From an uncultured Flavobacteriales bacterium (GTDB taxonomy: Bacteria > Bacteroidota > Bacteroidia > Flavobacteriales_G > Salibacteraceae): DNA of 64,000 nt. This document shows, one piece after another, positions 1 to 8,532 of this stretch; the first letter of the stretch is position 1; each line of letters begins with the position of its first letter. The notes under the pieces are model-generated. The model was given only the letters and a program-made list of their open reading frames with translations. It had not been told where the DNA came from and made no database searches. The position numbers were made by a program, and so were the translations under genes. The stretch is taken from assembly GCA_905181855.1 (NCBI GenBank), contig CAJIZE010000005.1, positions 62,001 to 126,000 on the forward strand. Reading direction: 5' to 3'.

Positions 1-134
1 GTAAAATGACTGGTAGTATTTAGGTCTCCAACATAGTAAGATTGACCAAAAGTTGCCCCTAGCTCAACATTAGGTTGAGGAAAACAAAATGAAGATATAG
101 TTAAACTTAAAAAAAGGAGCTGAATTTGTTTCAT
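1..134 (-). CDS. DUF6089 family outer-membrane protein, 5' part only
   Basis: The gene runs off the left edge, so only about 44 N-terminal residues are present. They begin MKQIQLLFLSLTISSFCFPQ, a signal peptide with likely cleavage around residue 19-20. The mature part then has ELGATFGQSYYVGDLN, the opening of DUF6089 proteins (EIG..GG..YxGDLN), which are predicted outer-membrane beta-barrels. In Bacteroidota this gene usually follows nadK and precedes uppS and bamA, and the same order (pdxJ, CBS, nadK, DUF6089) is seen here. A TAAATTCG -7 box lies 10 nt before the ATG, so it probably has its own promoter. The family's function is unknown. Confidence 0.75.
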   Translation of the reverse strand, partial: MKQIQLLFLSLTISSFCFPQPNVELGATFGQSYYVGDLNTTSHF

Positions 135-440
135 GAATAATGAACGAATTTAGAATCGTATTATTAGAAACGAGGTTTGATGCTTTTAACTTTAAGAAAC
201 TTGTAATGAACCTCAACCATAGCCTAAAGATAGTAATCGTTTGATGAGGCGCTACCTCTTTGCTCACCTGTTGTCGTCCAATTTGGTTTGTCTGCAGTAA
301 CGTTTGGCGACACAAACCCTGCTGCAACACCGCCATAAGCTAATCGTAATGCATCATTGTCGTAAAAAACTGTAATTACTATCAGTAAAGATTGTATTCT
401 GGTTAGGGTCATTGTTGGCAAATATAAAAAATCGAATGAT
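135..440. other. Intergenic region between nadK and the DUF6089 gene
   Basis: About 306 nt hold no gene I can support. A 65-codon minus-strand frame (224-421) is open, but it has no signal peptide, recognisable domain or family. Positions 236-345 look clearly richer in G+C than the surroundings. They contain an inverted repeat, GGTTTGT (285-291) with ACAAACC (312-318), separated by 20 nt. This resembles a small intergenic repeat or relic more than a gene. Confidence 0.4.
145..152 (-). promoter_or_regulatory. -7 promoter element for the DUF6089 gene
   Basis: TAAATTCG on the minus strand matches the Bacteroidota TAnnTTTG/TAnnTTCG -7 element. It ends 10 nt before the ATG at 134, which predicts a leader of only a few nucleotides. 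No clear TTG -33 element is visible. Confidence 0.45.
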
Positions 441-1334
441 TCAAGAAATGATATTTCTTTTATCTAAACCCCAATTTAATTTATTTCGAATGGTTCCAAG
501 ATAGGTGTGATGCCTTAATCGAAGCAATTGAATGAAAAAACTATTCTTTGTAATGGTCAATTCTATCGATGAGTCGATGGCTTTAGACCTAGAATCGAGG
601 GTTACAAGAAATGAACTGCTACGGCCTTCAATTTTAAGTTTTAAAGTTTTGTGGTCAGGAATAACAATAGGTCTTACATTTAGGTTGTGTGGTGCCACAG
701 GTGTAATAACAAAGTTTTTTGATCCAGGAAACAGGATTGGGCCACCACAGCTCAGAGAGTAGGCGGTAGAGCCTGTTGGGGTTGCTACTATCAGGCCATC
801 TGCCCAATAGGTATTGATAAATTGGTCGTCCAAAAAACTATGTATGCTAATCATAGAAGAAGAATCTTTTTTATGCACGGTGACTTCATTTAATGCGAAG
901 TTTGCTCCTTCAAATAAAGGGGTAGAAGCCTCTAAACGTATTGTAGCACGTTCATATTTTTCGAAATCATTCTCTAAAATGGCTGGAGCAATAAGATTAT
1001 ACTCGTTTATTGAGGCGCCAGATAAAAAACCAAGACGACCTGTATTTATTCCCAAAATCGGAATTCCTGAATCTCTTATAAAAGTTGTGGCATCAAGGTA
1101 GGTGCCATCTCCACCTAGCACCAACATTAAATCTACATTGAAATTGTGAAAACTTGACCGATCATAAACCTGAACACCTTTTACGGCATTGGTTCTTGCA
1201 TTAATAAAATCGTAAAATGGTTCATTAATAACCAACTCAATGTTGTTATCAAACAGATCTTTAATAAGCAATTCAACCTTTTCATTTAAATCGCTGGGAT
1301 AAAGTCGGCCAAAAACTGCAACGGTTTTGCTCAT
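441..1334 (-). CDS. nadK: NAD kinase
   Basis: Phosphorylates NAD to NADP with ATP in the cytoplasm. The hallmark GGDGT loop is at residues 74-78, followed by NTGRLGFLS (97-105) and, further on, the GSTAYSLSCGGPI segment that shapes the NAD site. At 297 residues it is the usual length. Its ATG overlaps the stop of the upstream CBS gene by one base (TAATG), so the two are translationally coupled. The order pdxJ / CBS protein / nadK / DUF6089 is conserved in Bacteroidota. Nothing is missing from the motifs. Confidence 0.96.
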   Translation of the reverse strand: MSKTVAVFGRLYPSDLNEKVELLIKDLFDNNIELVINEPFYDFINARTNAVKGVQVYDRSSFHNFNVDLMLVLGGDGTYLDATTFIRDSGIPILGINTGRLGFLSGASINEYNLIAPAILENDFEKYERATIRLEASTPLFEGANFALNEVTVHKKDSSSMISIHSFLDDQFINTYWADGLIVATPTGSTAYSLSCGGPILFPGSKNFVITPVAPHNLNVRPIVIPDHKTLKLKIEGRSSSFLVTLDSRSKAIDSSIELTITKNSFFIQLLRLRHHTYLGTIRNKLNWGLDKRNIIS

Positions 1335-1996
1335 TACATGTTGAGGTATTTCATGAGCTGGTCGTATCTATCATTTAGGTTGTCATTAACTAATTTTTTG
1401 TTGTAAGAAGCCGTAATTGTATATTTAAACCGTTCCAAAGAACTCATTATAGATTGTACATTTTCAACATTAAGTTTGATTGTTAATTCCATTTTAGTAG
1501 AATCTGGAAATCGAGTGATAAACGAACCAAGAATTTTAGCATTATCTTCCTCAACAATTCTAGAAATTTCGAACAAGGAATAATCACTCATGCTCATTTC
1601 TAATACAATTATAGCACCGGGAGTTTTAACAACTGGCATTTCTGCTATTGTCTCCATTAATAGTTTTAAGGTGATTCCACCTAGATATTTGCTTTGGGCG
1701 TTAATTACCGGAATGGAAGAAATCTGAAAATCAGAAACTTTCTTAATAACCTCAAATAAATGTTGATGATTTAAAACGAACGCCATTTTGTAATCTTTTG
1801 TTAAAGAAGTTAAGCTAGTGCTATCGTCTTCACAATTATACAAGGAGTTTTCATCAATCATACCTTTATAAATACCGTCTTCAACAATGGTTAAATGCGA
1901 TAACTTATAGTCGTCCATTAAACCCAATGCTTTAGAAACTTTATCCGATGGACTCAGTACTGGAATTTCTTCATTTATTAATTGTTCTGCCAACAT
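1334..1996 (-). CDS. CBS-domain protein with C-terminal ACT-like region
   Basis: 220 residues. Two CBS motifs lie at about 1-55 and 68-122; such pairs form a Bateman module that binds adenosyl ligands. Residues 125-220 (GAIIVLEMSMSDYSLFEISR onward) have the strand-helix pattern of an ACT-like regulatory domain. There is no signal peptide or membrane segment, so it should be cytoplasmic. It is translationally coupled to nadK by a one-base overlap. Control of NAD(P) metabolism or sensing of adenylates is a reasonable inference from this pairing, but no substrate or partner can be read from the sequence. Confidence 0.85.
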   Translation of the reverse strand: MLAEQLINEEIPVLSPSDKVSKALGLMDDYKLSHLTIVEDGIYKGMIDENSLYNCEDDSTSLTSLTKDYKMAFVLNHQHLFEVIKKVSDFQISSIPVINAQSKYLGGITLKLLMETIAEMPVVKTPGAIIVLEMSMSDYSLFEISRIVEEDNAKILGSFITRFPDSTKMELTIKLNVENVQSIMSSLERFKYTITASYNKKLVNDNLNDRYDQLMKYLNM

Positions 1997-2006
1997 ATAT
2001 CAAAGC

Positions 2007-2036
2007 CAAATGTAAAGAATAATTCAGCTAATTTTG
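2007..2036. promoter_or_regulatory. Back-to-back -7 elements for CBS-nadK (-) and pdxJ (+)
   Basis: In the 56-nt divergent spacer, TACATTTG (minus strand, 2007-2014) lies 10 nt before the CBS ATG, and TAATTTTG (plus strand, 2029-2036) lies 16 nt before the pdxJ ATG. Both match TAnnTTTG exactly. Clear TTG -33 elements at good spacing are not evident. The two promoters are close enough to interfere with each other. Confidence 0.55.
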
Positions 2037-2052
2037 AAGCCAATTTTAAAGT

Positions 2053-2772
2053 ATGATTAGGTTAAGTGTAAACGTAAATAAGATTGCAACTTTGAGAAAC
2101 GCTAGAGGACATGATGTTCCAAACTTGAGCAAGGTTGTTCAGGATTGTGAACATTTTGGAGCTCAAGGTATTACGGTACATCCAAGACCAGATGAACGAC
2201 ATATAAAATATCAAGATGTGTTTGATCTTAAAAGTATCGTAAAAACTGAACTTAACGTTGAAGGTTATCCAAATAAAAGTTTCATGGATTTGGTCTTAGC
2301 GGTTAAACCTGCCCAGGTTACTTTGGTTCCAGATCCTCCTGGCGTGCTTACATCAAATGCAGGTTGGGATACCATCTTTCATCAAAGTTTGTTGTCTGAA
2401 GCTGTGGGCGAGTTTAAAAAGAATGGTATACGAACATCAATTTTTATTGAAACTGAATTAAGGTTGTTCGAGCCTGCCAAGAAAGCAGGTGCTGATAGGA
2501 TAGAACTTTATACGGAATCATATGCGGATTCGTATAGAAAAGGGAAATCGGATGCTATTAAATGTTTTACAGAAGCAGCTGTTGAGGCCCAAAAGGTTGG
2601 GCTAGGTATAAATGCGGGACACGATCTTAGCTTGGAAAACCTGGAATATTTCGTAGAAAACATACCTGGCTTGCTAGAGGTTTCAATAGGGCATGCCTTA
2701 ATTAGTGATGCTTTGTATTTCGGATTGGATAATACCATAAAAATGTATTTAAGATTACTAAACAGAGTATGA
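2053..2772 (+). CDS. pdxJ: Pyridoxine 5'-phosphate synthase
   Basis: Condenses 1-deoxyxylulose 5-phosphate with 3-amino-2-oxopropyl phosphate to give pyridoxine 5'-phosphate, the last step of the DXP-dependent vitamin B6 pathway. The N-terminus (LSVNVNKIATLRNARG) and ITVHPRPDERHI are diagnostic. Later INAGHDLSLENL and the phosphate-binding SIGHALISDALYFGL are intact. Length 239, as in other PdxJ proteins. Its TGA overlaps the ATG of the following hydrolase by 4 nt. No membrane segments; cytoplasmic TIM barrel. Confidence 0.97.
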   Translation: MIRLSVNVNKIATLRNARGHDVPNLSKVVQDCEHFGAQGITVHPRPDERHIKYQDVFDLKSIVKTELNVEGYPNKSFMDLVLAVKPAQVTLVPDPPGVLTSNAGWDTIFHQSLLSEAVGEFKKNGIRTSIFIETELRLFEPAKKAGADRIELYTESYADSYRKGKSDAIKCFTEAAVEAQKVGLGINAGHDLSLENLEYFVENIPGLLEVSIGHALISDALYFGLDNTIKMYLRLLNRV

Positions 2773-3530
2773 GTTTAAATTTTAAAAAATTTGGCGAAGG
2801 CGAACCTTTGATCATTTTACATGGGTTAATGGGAATGCTCGACAATTGGCAAACTCAGGCAAAGGCTCTTTCTGAAAATTTTGAAGTTTACCTAATTGAC
2901 CAAAGAAATCATGGCAAATCATTTCATTCTGATGAACATAATTACTCTGTGTTGGCAGAAGATTTATTCGGGTTTATATATGAAAATCAACTGCATGATG
3001 TAAATTTATTAGGCCATTCTATGGGAGGTAAGGTTGTTATGAAGTTTGCCCAAAACAACCCTCACTTGGTTAATAAATTAATAGTAGCAGATATAGCACC
3101 TAGGCATTACCCAGTGCACCATCAACATTTGTTAGATGTACTTTTATCCATCAATTTGAACGGGATAAAGAGAAGACAAGAGGTTTCTGAATTAATGGAA
3201 AGGAACATTGAAAATAAGGTAATTGTTCTGTTTTTACTCAAGAATTTATATTGGATCGAAAGAGGAAAACTAGCTTGGAGGTTTAATCTGAAATCAATAA
3301 AACGAAATATTTCCTTGGTCAGTGACGAAATAAAAGATAAACCTTATGACGGAGAAACATTGTTTGTTGGGGGTTCTAACTCAAGTTATATTTCAGAGCC
3401 TGATCATGTTGACATAAAAGAATATTTTCCTAACAGTAGAATAAACATGATTAATAAAGCGGGGCATTGGCTGCATGCTGATCAGCCAAAAGAGTTTTTG
3501 AGAATTTGTACTGAGTTTTTAATTGATTAA
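2769..3530 (+). CDS. Alpha/beta-fold hydrolase (YbfF-like esterase)
   Basis: 253 residues. The oxyanion HG is at 18-19 (ILHGLMGMLDNW), the nucleophile Ser84 lies in GHSMGGK (82-88), and a late His sits in KAGHWLHAD near residue 234; these fit a Ser-Asp-His triad. The QRNHGKS segment (45-51) is typical of YbfF-type acyl-CoA or carboxyl esterases. No signal peptide, so cytoplasmic. It is coupled to pdxJ by an ATGA overlap, but no link to vitamin B6 chemistry is visible. The natural substrate is not deducible. Confidence 0.88.
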   Translation: MSLNFKKFGEGEPLIILHGLMGMLDNWQTQAKALSENFEVYLIDQRNHGKSFHSDEHNYSVLAEDLFGFIYENQLHDVNLLGHSMGGKVVMKFAQNNPHLVNKLIVADIAPRHYPVHHQHLLDVLLSINLNGIKRRQEVSELMERNIENKVIVLFLLKNLYWIERGKLAWRFNLKSIKRNISLVSDEIKDKPYDGETLFVGGSNSSYISEPDHVDIKEYFPNSRINMINKAGHWLHADQPKEFLRICTEFLID

Positions 3531-4709
3531 CTAATCAAAATCAAGCGTAAGTTTAAACCTCAAAATTCTTCCATTACCGGCATCGGCAACATAAACTATT
3601 TGATTTAGGTAGGCTACAGCTTGAGGCTCGTTAAATTGCACAGCAGAATTGCCTGACCCACCAAACGAGGCTTTAATGTATTTTGTTTCAACCGAACCAG
3701 GAGGGGGCTTGATTCCTTCAAGACCGGTTAAAGTAAATTGATAAAGAGAATCAGTTTCAGCATCTACAACAAAAACAAAATTTGTTCCGTCACCAGATAT
3801 TGTAATCCCTTTTGGTTCTTTAAACCTAAATGGTCTTTGTAAAAAATCTTCAGCCTGTGAATTATCGTTCACTACAGTTTGTTCTGGCCCATAAGAAGCG
3901 CCAAAATCACTTTCGGTATAAGTAATGTAGTTTATCTTTAGTACAGCGTCTTCATCCAATGAAGTAGAAATAAAACTTCGGCTTGTATTTGCACTAATTT
4001 GTGGTGGTTGTGCAAGGCTTGTAATTCCAAAAGGTATTTTAAAAAAATCTCGATACAGTATTCCTCCTGATGAGATGAAAACTGGTGTAAATTCTTTGTC
4101 GTTGTGGCTGAAAAGTAAAATAGATTGGTCAGGTGCAATGATGTCAGAACCTAAACCATTTCGAGTAACATAAAAGTCATCGTTTGCCAAGATAGCAATG
4201 TCGTTAAAGGTTACGTCAACATCTGAACTTTTTACTGTGTTTCTGAAATAGAAAGGATGAATTATTTTGTTTGTTATTTTGGCTTCATTTAAACTATAAG
4301 TGCCATTGTTCAATGAAATTCGATAAATACAAGCTAAGGTGGTAATTTGCCCTAATGCATCAGTGGTATCAGCAGTGCCTAATGCAAGGATTTCTAAACC
4401 TCTATTTTGAATGATTTTTGTTACTCCTTGAACTTTAAAACGTGCCAATTCGTTAAGTGATTGATCTAAGCTTATAATCTCTTCTGTGCCTTGGTCAACT
4501 ACATAAATTAGCTCATCAAACCCTGCCAAAACATCAGTTGGATAAACGAATCCGTTCAGAATTGGTTGGATAGGAACATAAGATACTGACCTAGCTTGAT
4601 AAGCTGGCTGGTCAATAAAGTTTAAATCAGTTTTTTCACCGAAATAATTTTCACAAGAAGATAGCCCAAGAATCAACCCTAATAATATGATTATTCTAGA
4701 TAAAATCAT
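3531..4709 (-). CDS. Lipoprotein with NHL-like beta-propeller
   Basis: A lipoprotein signal ends in the lipobox LSSC with lipidated Cys19. The rest repeats short beta-rich units such as FVYPTDVLAGFDELIYVVDQ, FKEPKGITISGDGTNFVFVV and FNEPQAVAYLNQIVYVADAG, the spacing and D-x-G-N feature of NHL/6-bladed propeller blades. Such propellers normally bind proteins or glycans. It is the last gene of the envelope cluster and overlaps the PorV/PorQ-like gene by 4 nt (ATGA), so it is probably made with the receptor. Its stop abuts the convergent hydrolase gene directly. Function unknown; an outer-membrane partner of the receptor/barrel pair is my inference. Confidence 0.8.
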   Translation of the reverse strand: MILSRIIILLGLILGLSSCENYFGEKTDLNFIDQPAYQARSVSYVPIQPILNGFVYPTDVLAGFDELIYVVDQGTEEIISLDQSLNELARFKVQGVTKIIQNRGLEILALGTADTTDALGQITTLACIYRISLNNGTYSLNEAKITNKIIHPFYFRNTVKSSDVDVTFNDIAILANDDFYVTRNGLGSDIIAPDQSILLFSHNDKEFTPVFISSGGILYRDFFKIPFGITSLAQPPQISANTSRSFISTSLDEDAVLKINYITYTESDFGASYGPEQTVVNDNSQAEDFLQRPFRFKEPKGITISGDGTNFVFVVDAETDSLYQFTLTGLEGIKPPPGSVETKYIKASFGGSGNSAVQFNEPQAVAYLNQIVYVADAGNGRILRFKLTLDFD

Positions 4710-5707
4710 TCTCTTTCCATTTTGTTCCAGTTAAAACTAACTCCAAAAACATGTTGAAGTCCAATGTAATTAGTTGGATTAATTCCATAATCTATTTTGA
4801 AAGGATGAGCACCAATACTGGTAGCTAGACCTATTCCAAAAGTTGGTGATTTTTGACCTTTAACGCTTAGTTTGTAACCTGTTCTGACCTGTAAAATATT
4901 TTTAAATGAATAAGCTAATCCAAAACGTAAATTCTCAGCATTGTCGTTAGGGTGGTCAAGTTCTGCTGCAAAAAGCACTGAATGATTATCAGATTTATAA
5001 GGCAAAAATGAAAACCCCATTCTAAAAATAGTTGGTACGGTGTAGCTATTAACAGCTACTGTTGAATCACGATTAAAGCCAACCTCTGTAAAAGTTCCTT
5101 TTAATGAAGAGTTGCCTCCAAAATCTTGTACTTTAATTGCAAAAGCTAAACCTTTGAAATCGGTTGTGTATGAAAATGCGAAATCAGCGGTAGCCGCATG
5201 ATTTGTGTATTGAGCGAGCTGCTCAAATATGTATTTAAATGTCACACCCATAGCAAACCTGTCGCTAAGTTTTTGAGCATACGTAAGACCTGTAGCTATA
5301 TTGGTGGCATAAAAATATTCGCCAGTTCCATAAGGCTGGAATTCCGTTCTAACTTCCATTGCATCAGTGCTAAGAGCGTTAATCGAAAGGCCAAATCGTT
5401 TGCTGTTATAAGGAACAACTGCACTTACAAAATTTTGTTGAACGCCTGCACCAACTATCATACTTGAGGCAGAAGCATTAAATGAATTGAAATCTGTAAT
5501 AAGAGCAGGGTTATTAATAATAGAATAACCATCATAGTCTAAAGCAACACTTGCGCCTCCCATGGCAATAGACCTTGGGTTTAGGTCGTTTTTAAGAAAA
5601 CTTAAAGCAGATAAGCCTGCTCTCTGACCACCATAATTAGGGAAAATTTGACTGAAACCAGATGTGGTTAATGCTAACAGAATGATATTTAAGAATAGTT
5701 TTTTCAT
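4706..5707 (-). CDS. PorV/PorQ family outer-membrane barrel protein
   Basis: 333 residues with signal peptide (cleavage near ...TSGFSQ). The mature start GGQRAGLSALSFLKNDLNPRS and AMGGASVALDYDGYSIINNP are the signature of the PorV/PorQ (UPF0164-like) family. Members form FadL-type barrels, and PorV itself shuttles T9SS cargo to the attachment complex. The tail HVFGVSFNWN is a typical barrel end. It overlaps the receptor gene upstream by one base and the propeller lipoprotein downstream by four. It may be a dedicated PorV paralogue for the secreted proteins encoded in this cluster; the sequence alone does not separate PorV from PorQ or other FadL-like members. Confidence 0.82.
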   Translation of the reverse strand: MKKLFLNIILLALTTSGFSQIFPNYGGQRAGLSALSFLKNDLNPRSIAMGGASVALDYDGYSIINNPALITDFNSFNASASSMIVGAGVQQNFVSAVVPYNSKRFGLSINALSTDAMEVRTEFQPYGTGEYFYATNIATGLTYAQKLSDRFAMGVTFKYIFEQLAQYTNHAATADFAFSYTTDFKGLAFAIKVQDFGGNSSLKGTFTEVGFNRDSTVAVNSYTVPTIFRMGFSFLPYKSDNHSVLFAAELDHPNDNAENLRFGLAYSFKNILQVRTGYKLSVKGQKSPTFGIGLATSIGAHPFKIDYGINPTNYIGLQHVFGVSFNWNKMERE

Positions 5708-8532
5708 TAGAATTTAAAACTGATTCCTCCTAAAATCTGTCTTGGTTGTAGGTATCTTGCTGGGTTATCTGCAGGCGTACCGTTCTCTTCAGGCCCTATG
5801 TATCTAGGGTCTCGCCAGCCATTAGGAACATCATCACCGTTTTCGTATGCACTACCTGTAACCGGATTTATAATTTGGGAGTTTTTAGAGTTGGTTAAAT
5901 TTTTAATTTCGATAGAAACCGATAAGCCACTTCTGTTTTTGAAAGGAAAATCGCGGGATAATTTAAAATCAACCCAAAACCATGGATCTGCTTGTTCTTG
6001 GAGATATTGTTCGTCTACGGTAACAAAAAGTGGTCTTCCTAATCCATTGTAGCCTTCTAAAGCGACAGGTGTATATCTGAAGCCCGATTTATATGTAGCA
6101 ACTGTAAAAAATCTAAAATTATTTAAGTTTAAACCAAACAAGGTTGTGTTTGAGTCACCCCTAAACGTTATGCCTGTTTTAATATCCCATGGTCTGTCAA
6201 AAGCCAAATATTGTTCTGTTGAAAGCTCAACCTGACCAGTTTGTTCAATTTGTAAACCGGCCTCACGGGCAGAATTTGATTTACCTCTTGCAATTTGATA
6301 TGTAACATTGGTGAAAACGCTAAAATTGGTTAACAGTCTTGCCACAAACCCAAATTCAAGACCCATGATTTTAGCGTAATCTTGATTGATGTACATTCTT
6401 TTAGATACAAATCTTCCGGTTTGATCTTTTACAAGTACATTTCTTGAAACTATGTAATCAAATCTGTTGTTGTTAAATGCAGAAACGGTGATTGCTATAT
6501 CTTTTGTCAGCTGTGATTTTGTTCCTATTTCATATGAAACATTAATTTCAGGTTGTAAACTCGGGTTACCCAGAAATGATAAGAAAGATCTATCTTGATA
6601 AACAGGATCTAAACCTGCATAAACGAATCGAGGATGAGGTAGTTTCATACTATGACCGTAATTAAAATACAAAACATTGTTTTCGGTAACAGGGAATGAA
6701 ACATTTATTTTAGGTAATAATCTAGATTTTACACGAGTGCCAAACAAGCCGAAACTTTCGTTGATGTAATCTTCACGAACTTGATCAATAACTGGTGAAG
6801 TTGAGTCAGCAATTGCATCATCGGCAAAAGAACCTGGCATCCAATAATTATAACGTAAACCTAAAGTTGCTTGTATACCCTTATAAGTGATAATATCTTG
6901 AACATAAAAACCCCCGGTAGTTGGGTTGACTTTCCAAATATCGTTTGATGAACCAATGCTAATTGATGGGGTAGAAGTGTTTTCATCTATTACGATAGGA
7001 GCGCCAACCCAGGGACGAGTAACATCAACCCATTGATATTCGGTTAGCTTTAAATCTTTTCCGAATGTAAAACGATGCGCTTTGTTGTTTGGGTAATAGC
7101 TTAATTTTATTTTAAAAGTGTATTCTTCAACATAGTGGTCGTGCCACGTGGAAGTGATACCTCCATTATTGATTAGCCCTGGGCCAGGCAAAACAAAAGT
7201 TACGGAATCTTCAGGGTTAAACAATGAAACTGGGGCTGTCACAATTGATTCTTCATCATAAATTTGGTCTACTGTTTCATCTCTAAACGGTCTGCCATTA
7301 GCATCAGCTCTTAGATTGGTGAACAGTCGACCCGCTGAAAAATTTAAATTTAAGTTGTTGTTTATAAAATGATTTAAATTTAACGCGGTTAGGTTTGAGT
7401 GATGCGTATAAGTAGTTGCATTGTCTAAATTTAAACTTCTATCAAATTGAAATCCAGGTGCGAGAATAGCGTCAAAACCAACAATTTGCAATGACCTTGT
7501 GTTTTGATTAATCGATAAACTATGTTGGTTAGTGAAAGTTAATTTGGTCCCTGGCTTTATTTGATAAGCAAGTTTAAAAGTATGCGACCATTTATTGTCA
7601 TAACGTAATGCCCATGATGAGTCATTTCCTGAAAAAAGTGAACTATGAAGTTGATTGGCAGTTGCACCAAAATATTGGTCAGTAAAGTTAAAACTGAAAT
7701 TACTAAAATAGGTAAGTTTTCCATTTGTAAACGGAATTGGACCAGCTACCGAAAGCTCACCGAAATCCGTTCTCCATTGCATTGCACCATCATATAGATT
7801 TCCATAATTGTCGGTTTCCCAATTACCTGCTATTTCAAATTTGTCACCACCTTCTTTTATTTTTGTTGAAATAACACCAGAAGAGCCATCACCAAATTCA
7901 GCTCCAGCACCTCCTGTAATGAGTTTTAAATCGCCAATTGAGCCAGATGAAACTTCAACACCAAAACCAGTACCGGCTAGTGGATCAGAAGCAGAAATTC
8001 CGTCAACTAAATATTGTGTTTCGTATACACGCGCACCTCTAATTTGAAGCCCATCAGATGTTTTGCTAACGCCTGCTTGCATTGCTACTACATCTTGAAC
8101 ATTTTTAACGTTCATTTGCGAGATTTCTTCTGAAGATATTTTCACCTCTGAGGAAGCAGATTCTAGGTTTACCAAGTTTTTTTGTCCCACAACTACAACC
8201 TCAATAATAGAATGGGCTCTTAGGGTTAACTGAGTATTTAGGTTTGTTGTTTTGTTTGCTTCAATTTCAATTCCATTAAAAATTTTATCTGAGTAACCGA
8301 TAAACGAAATTTTCACAGAGTAATCTCCAGGCTTAATTTCTTTTATGGCATAGTTGCCATCAATATCACATGATGCACCTGTATAGGTTCCTACCAGTTG
8401 AATCGTTGCTCCAATTAGCACGTCTTTTGTGTCTCCATCAGTTATTTTGCCCGAAAGAGTACCGGTTTGTTGAGCAATGCCAATTAAAGTAAACAACGAA
8501 AACAAAGTCGATATAACTAGCTTTTTCATCAT
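5707..8532 (-). CDS. TonB-dependent receptor with carboxypeptidase-like N-domain
   Basis: 941 residues. Signal peptide (to about 20), then a CarboxypepD_reg-like domain (GTLSGKITDGDTKDVLIGAT, 23-110), a plug (about 130-235, with VKNVQDVVAMQAGVSKTSDG and QIRGARVYETQYLVDGI) and a long 22-strand-type barrel ending ILGGISFKF with terminal Phe. The N-domain is like that of SusC/RagA and related receptors, but the protein lacks a partner of SusD type nearby. It may start at Met1 or Met2. Its start overlaps the upstream lipoprotein by 4 nt. Ligand unknown: the barrel could act in import or as a platform for the secreted products of the cluster. Confidence 0.9.
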   Translation of the reverse strand: MMKKLVISTLFSLFTLIGIAQQTGTLSGKITDGDTKDVLIGATIQLVGTYTGASCDIDGNYAIKEIKPGDYSVKISFIGYSDKIFNGIEIEANKTTNLNTQLTLRAHSIIEVVVVGQKNLVNLESASSEVKISSEEISQMNVKNVQDVVAMQAGVSKTSDGLQIRGARVYETQYLVDGISASDPLAGTGFGVEVSSGSIGDLKLITGGAGAEFGDGSSGVISTKIKEGGDKFEIAGNWETDNYGNLYDGAMQWRTDFGELSVAGPIPFTNGKLTYFSNFSFNFTDQYFGATANQLHSSLFSGNDSSWALRYDNKWSHTFKLAYQIKPGTKLTFTNQHSLSINQNTRSLQIVGFDAILAPGFQFDRSLNLDNATTYTHHSNLTALNLNHFINNNLNLNFSAGRLFTNLRADANGRPFRDETVDQIYDEESIVTAPVSLFNPEDSVTFVLPGPGLINNGGITSTWHDHYVEEYTFKIKLSYYPNNKAHRFTFGKDLKLTEYQWVDVTRPWVGAPIVIDENTSTPSISIGSSNDIWKVNPTTGGFYVQDIITYKGIQATLGLRYNYWMPGSFADDAIADSTSPVIDQVREDYINESFGLFGTRVKSRLLPKINVSFPVTENNVLYFNYGHSMKLPHPRFVYAGLDPVYQDRSFLSFLGNPSLQPEINVSYEIGTKSQLTKDIAITVSAFNNNRFDYIVSRNVLVKDQTGRFVSKRMYINQDYAKIMGLEFGFVARLLTNFSVFTNVTYQIARGKSNSAREAGLQIEQTGQVELSTEQYLAFDRPWDIKTGITFRGDSNTTLFGLNLNNFRFFTVATYKSGFRYTPVALEGYNGLGRPLFVTVDEQYLQEQADPWFWVDFKLSRDFPFKNRSGLSVSIEIKNLTNSKNSQIINPVTGSAYENGDDVPNGWRDPRYIGPEENGTPADNPARYLQPRQILGGISFKF

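Noticed and set aside
224-421. 65-codon minus-strand frame as a gene
   Set aside because: No family or signal peptide, a start with no nearby -7 box, and another open frame overlaps it. Better explained as intergenic relic sequence.
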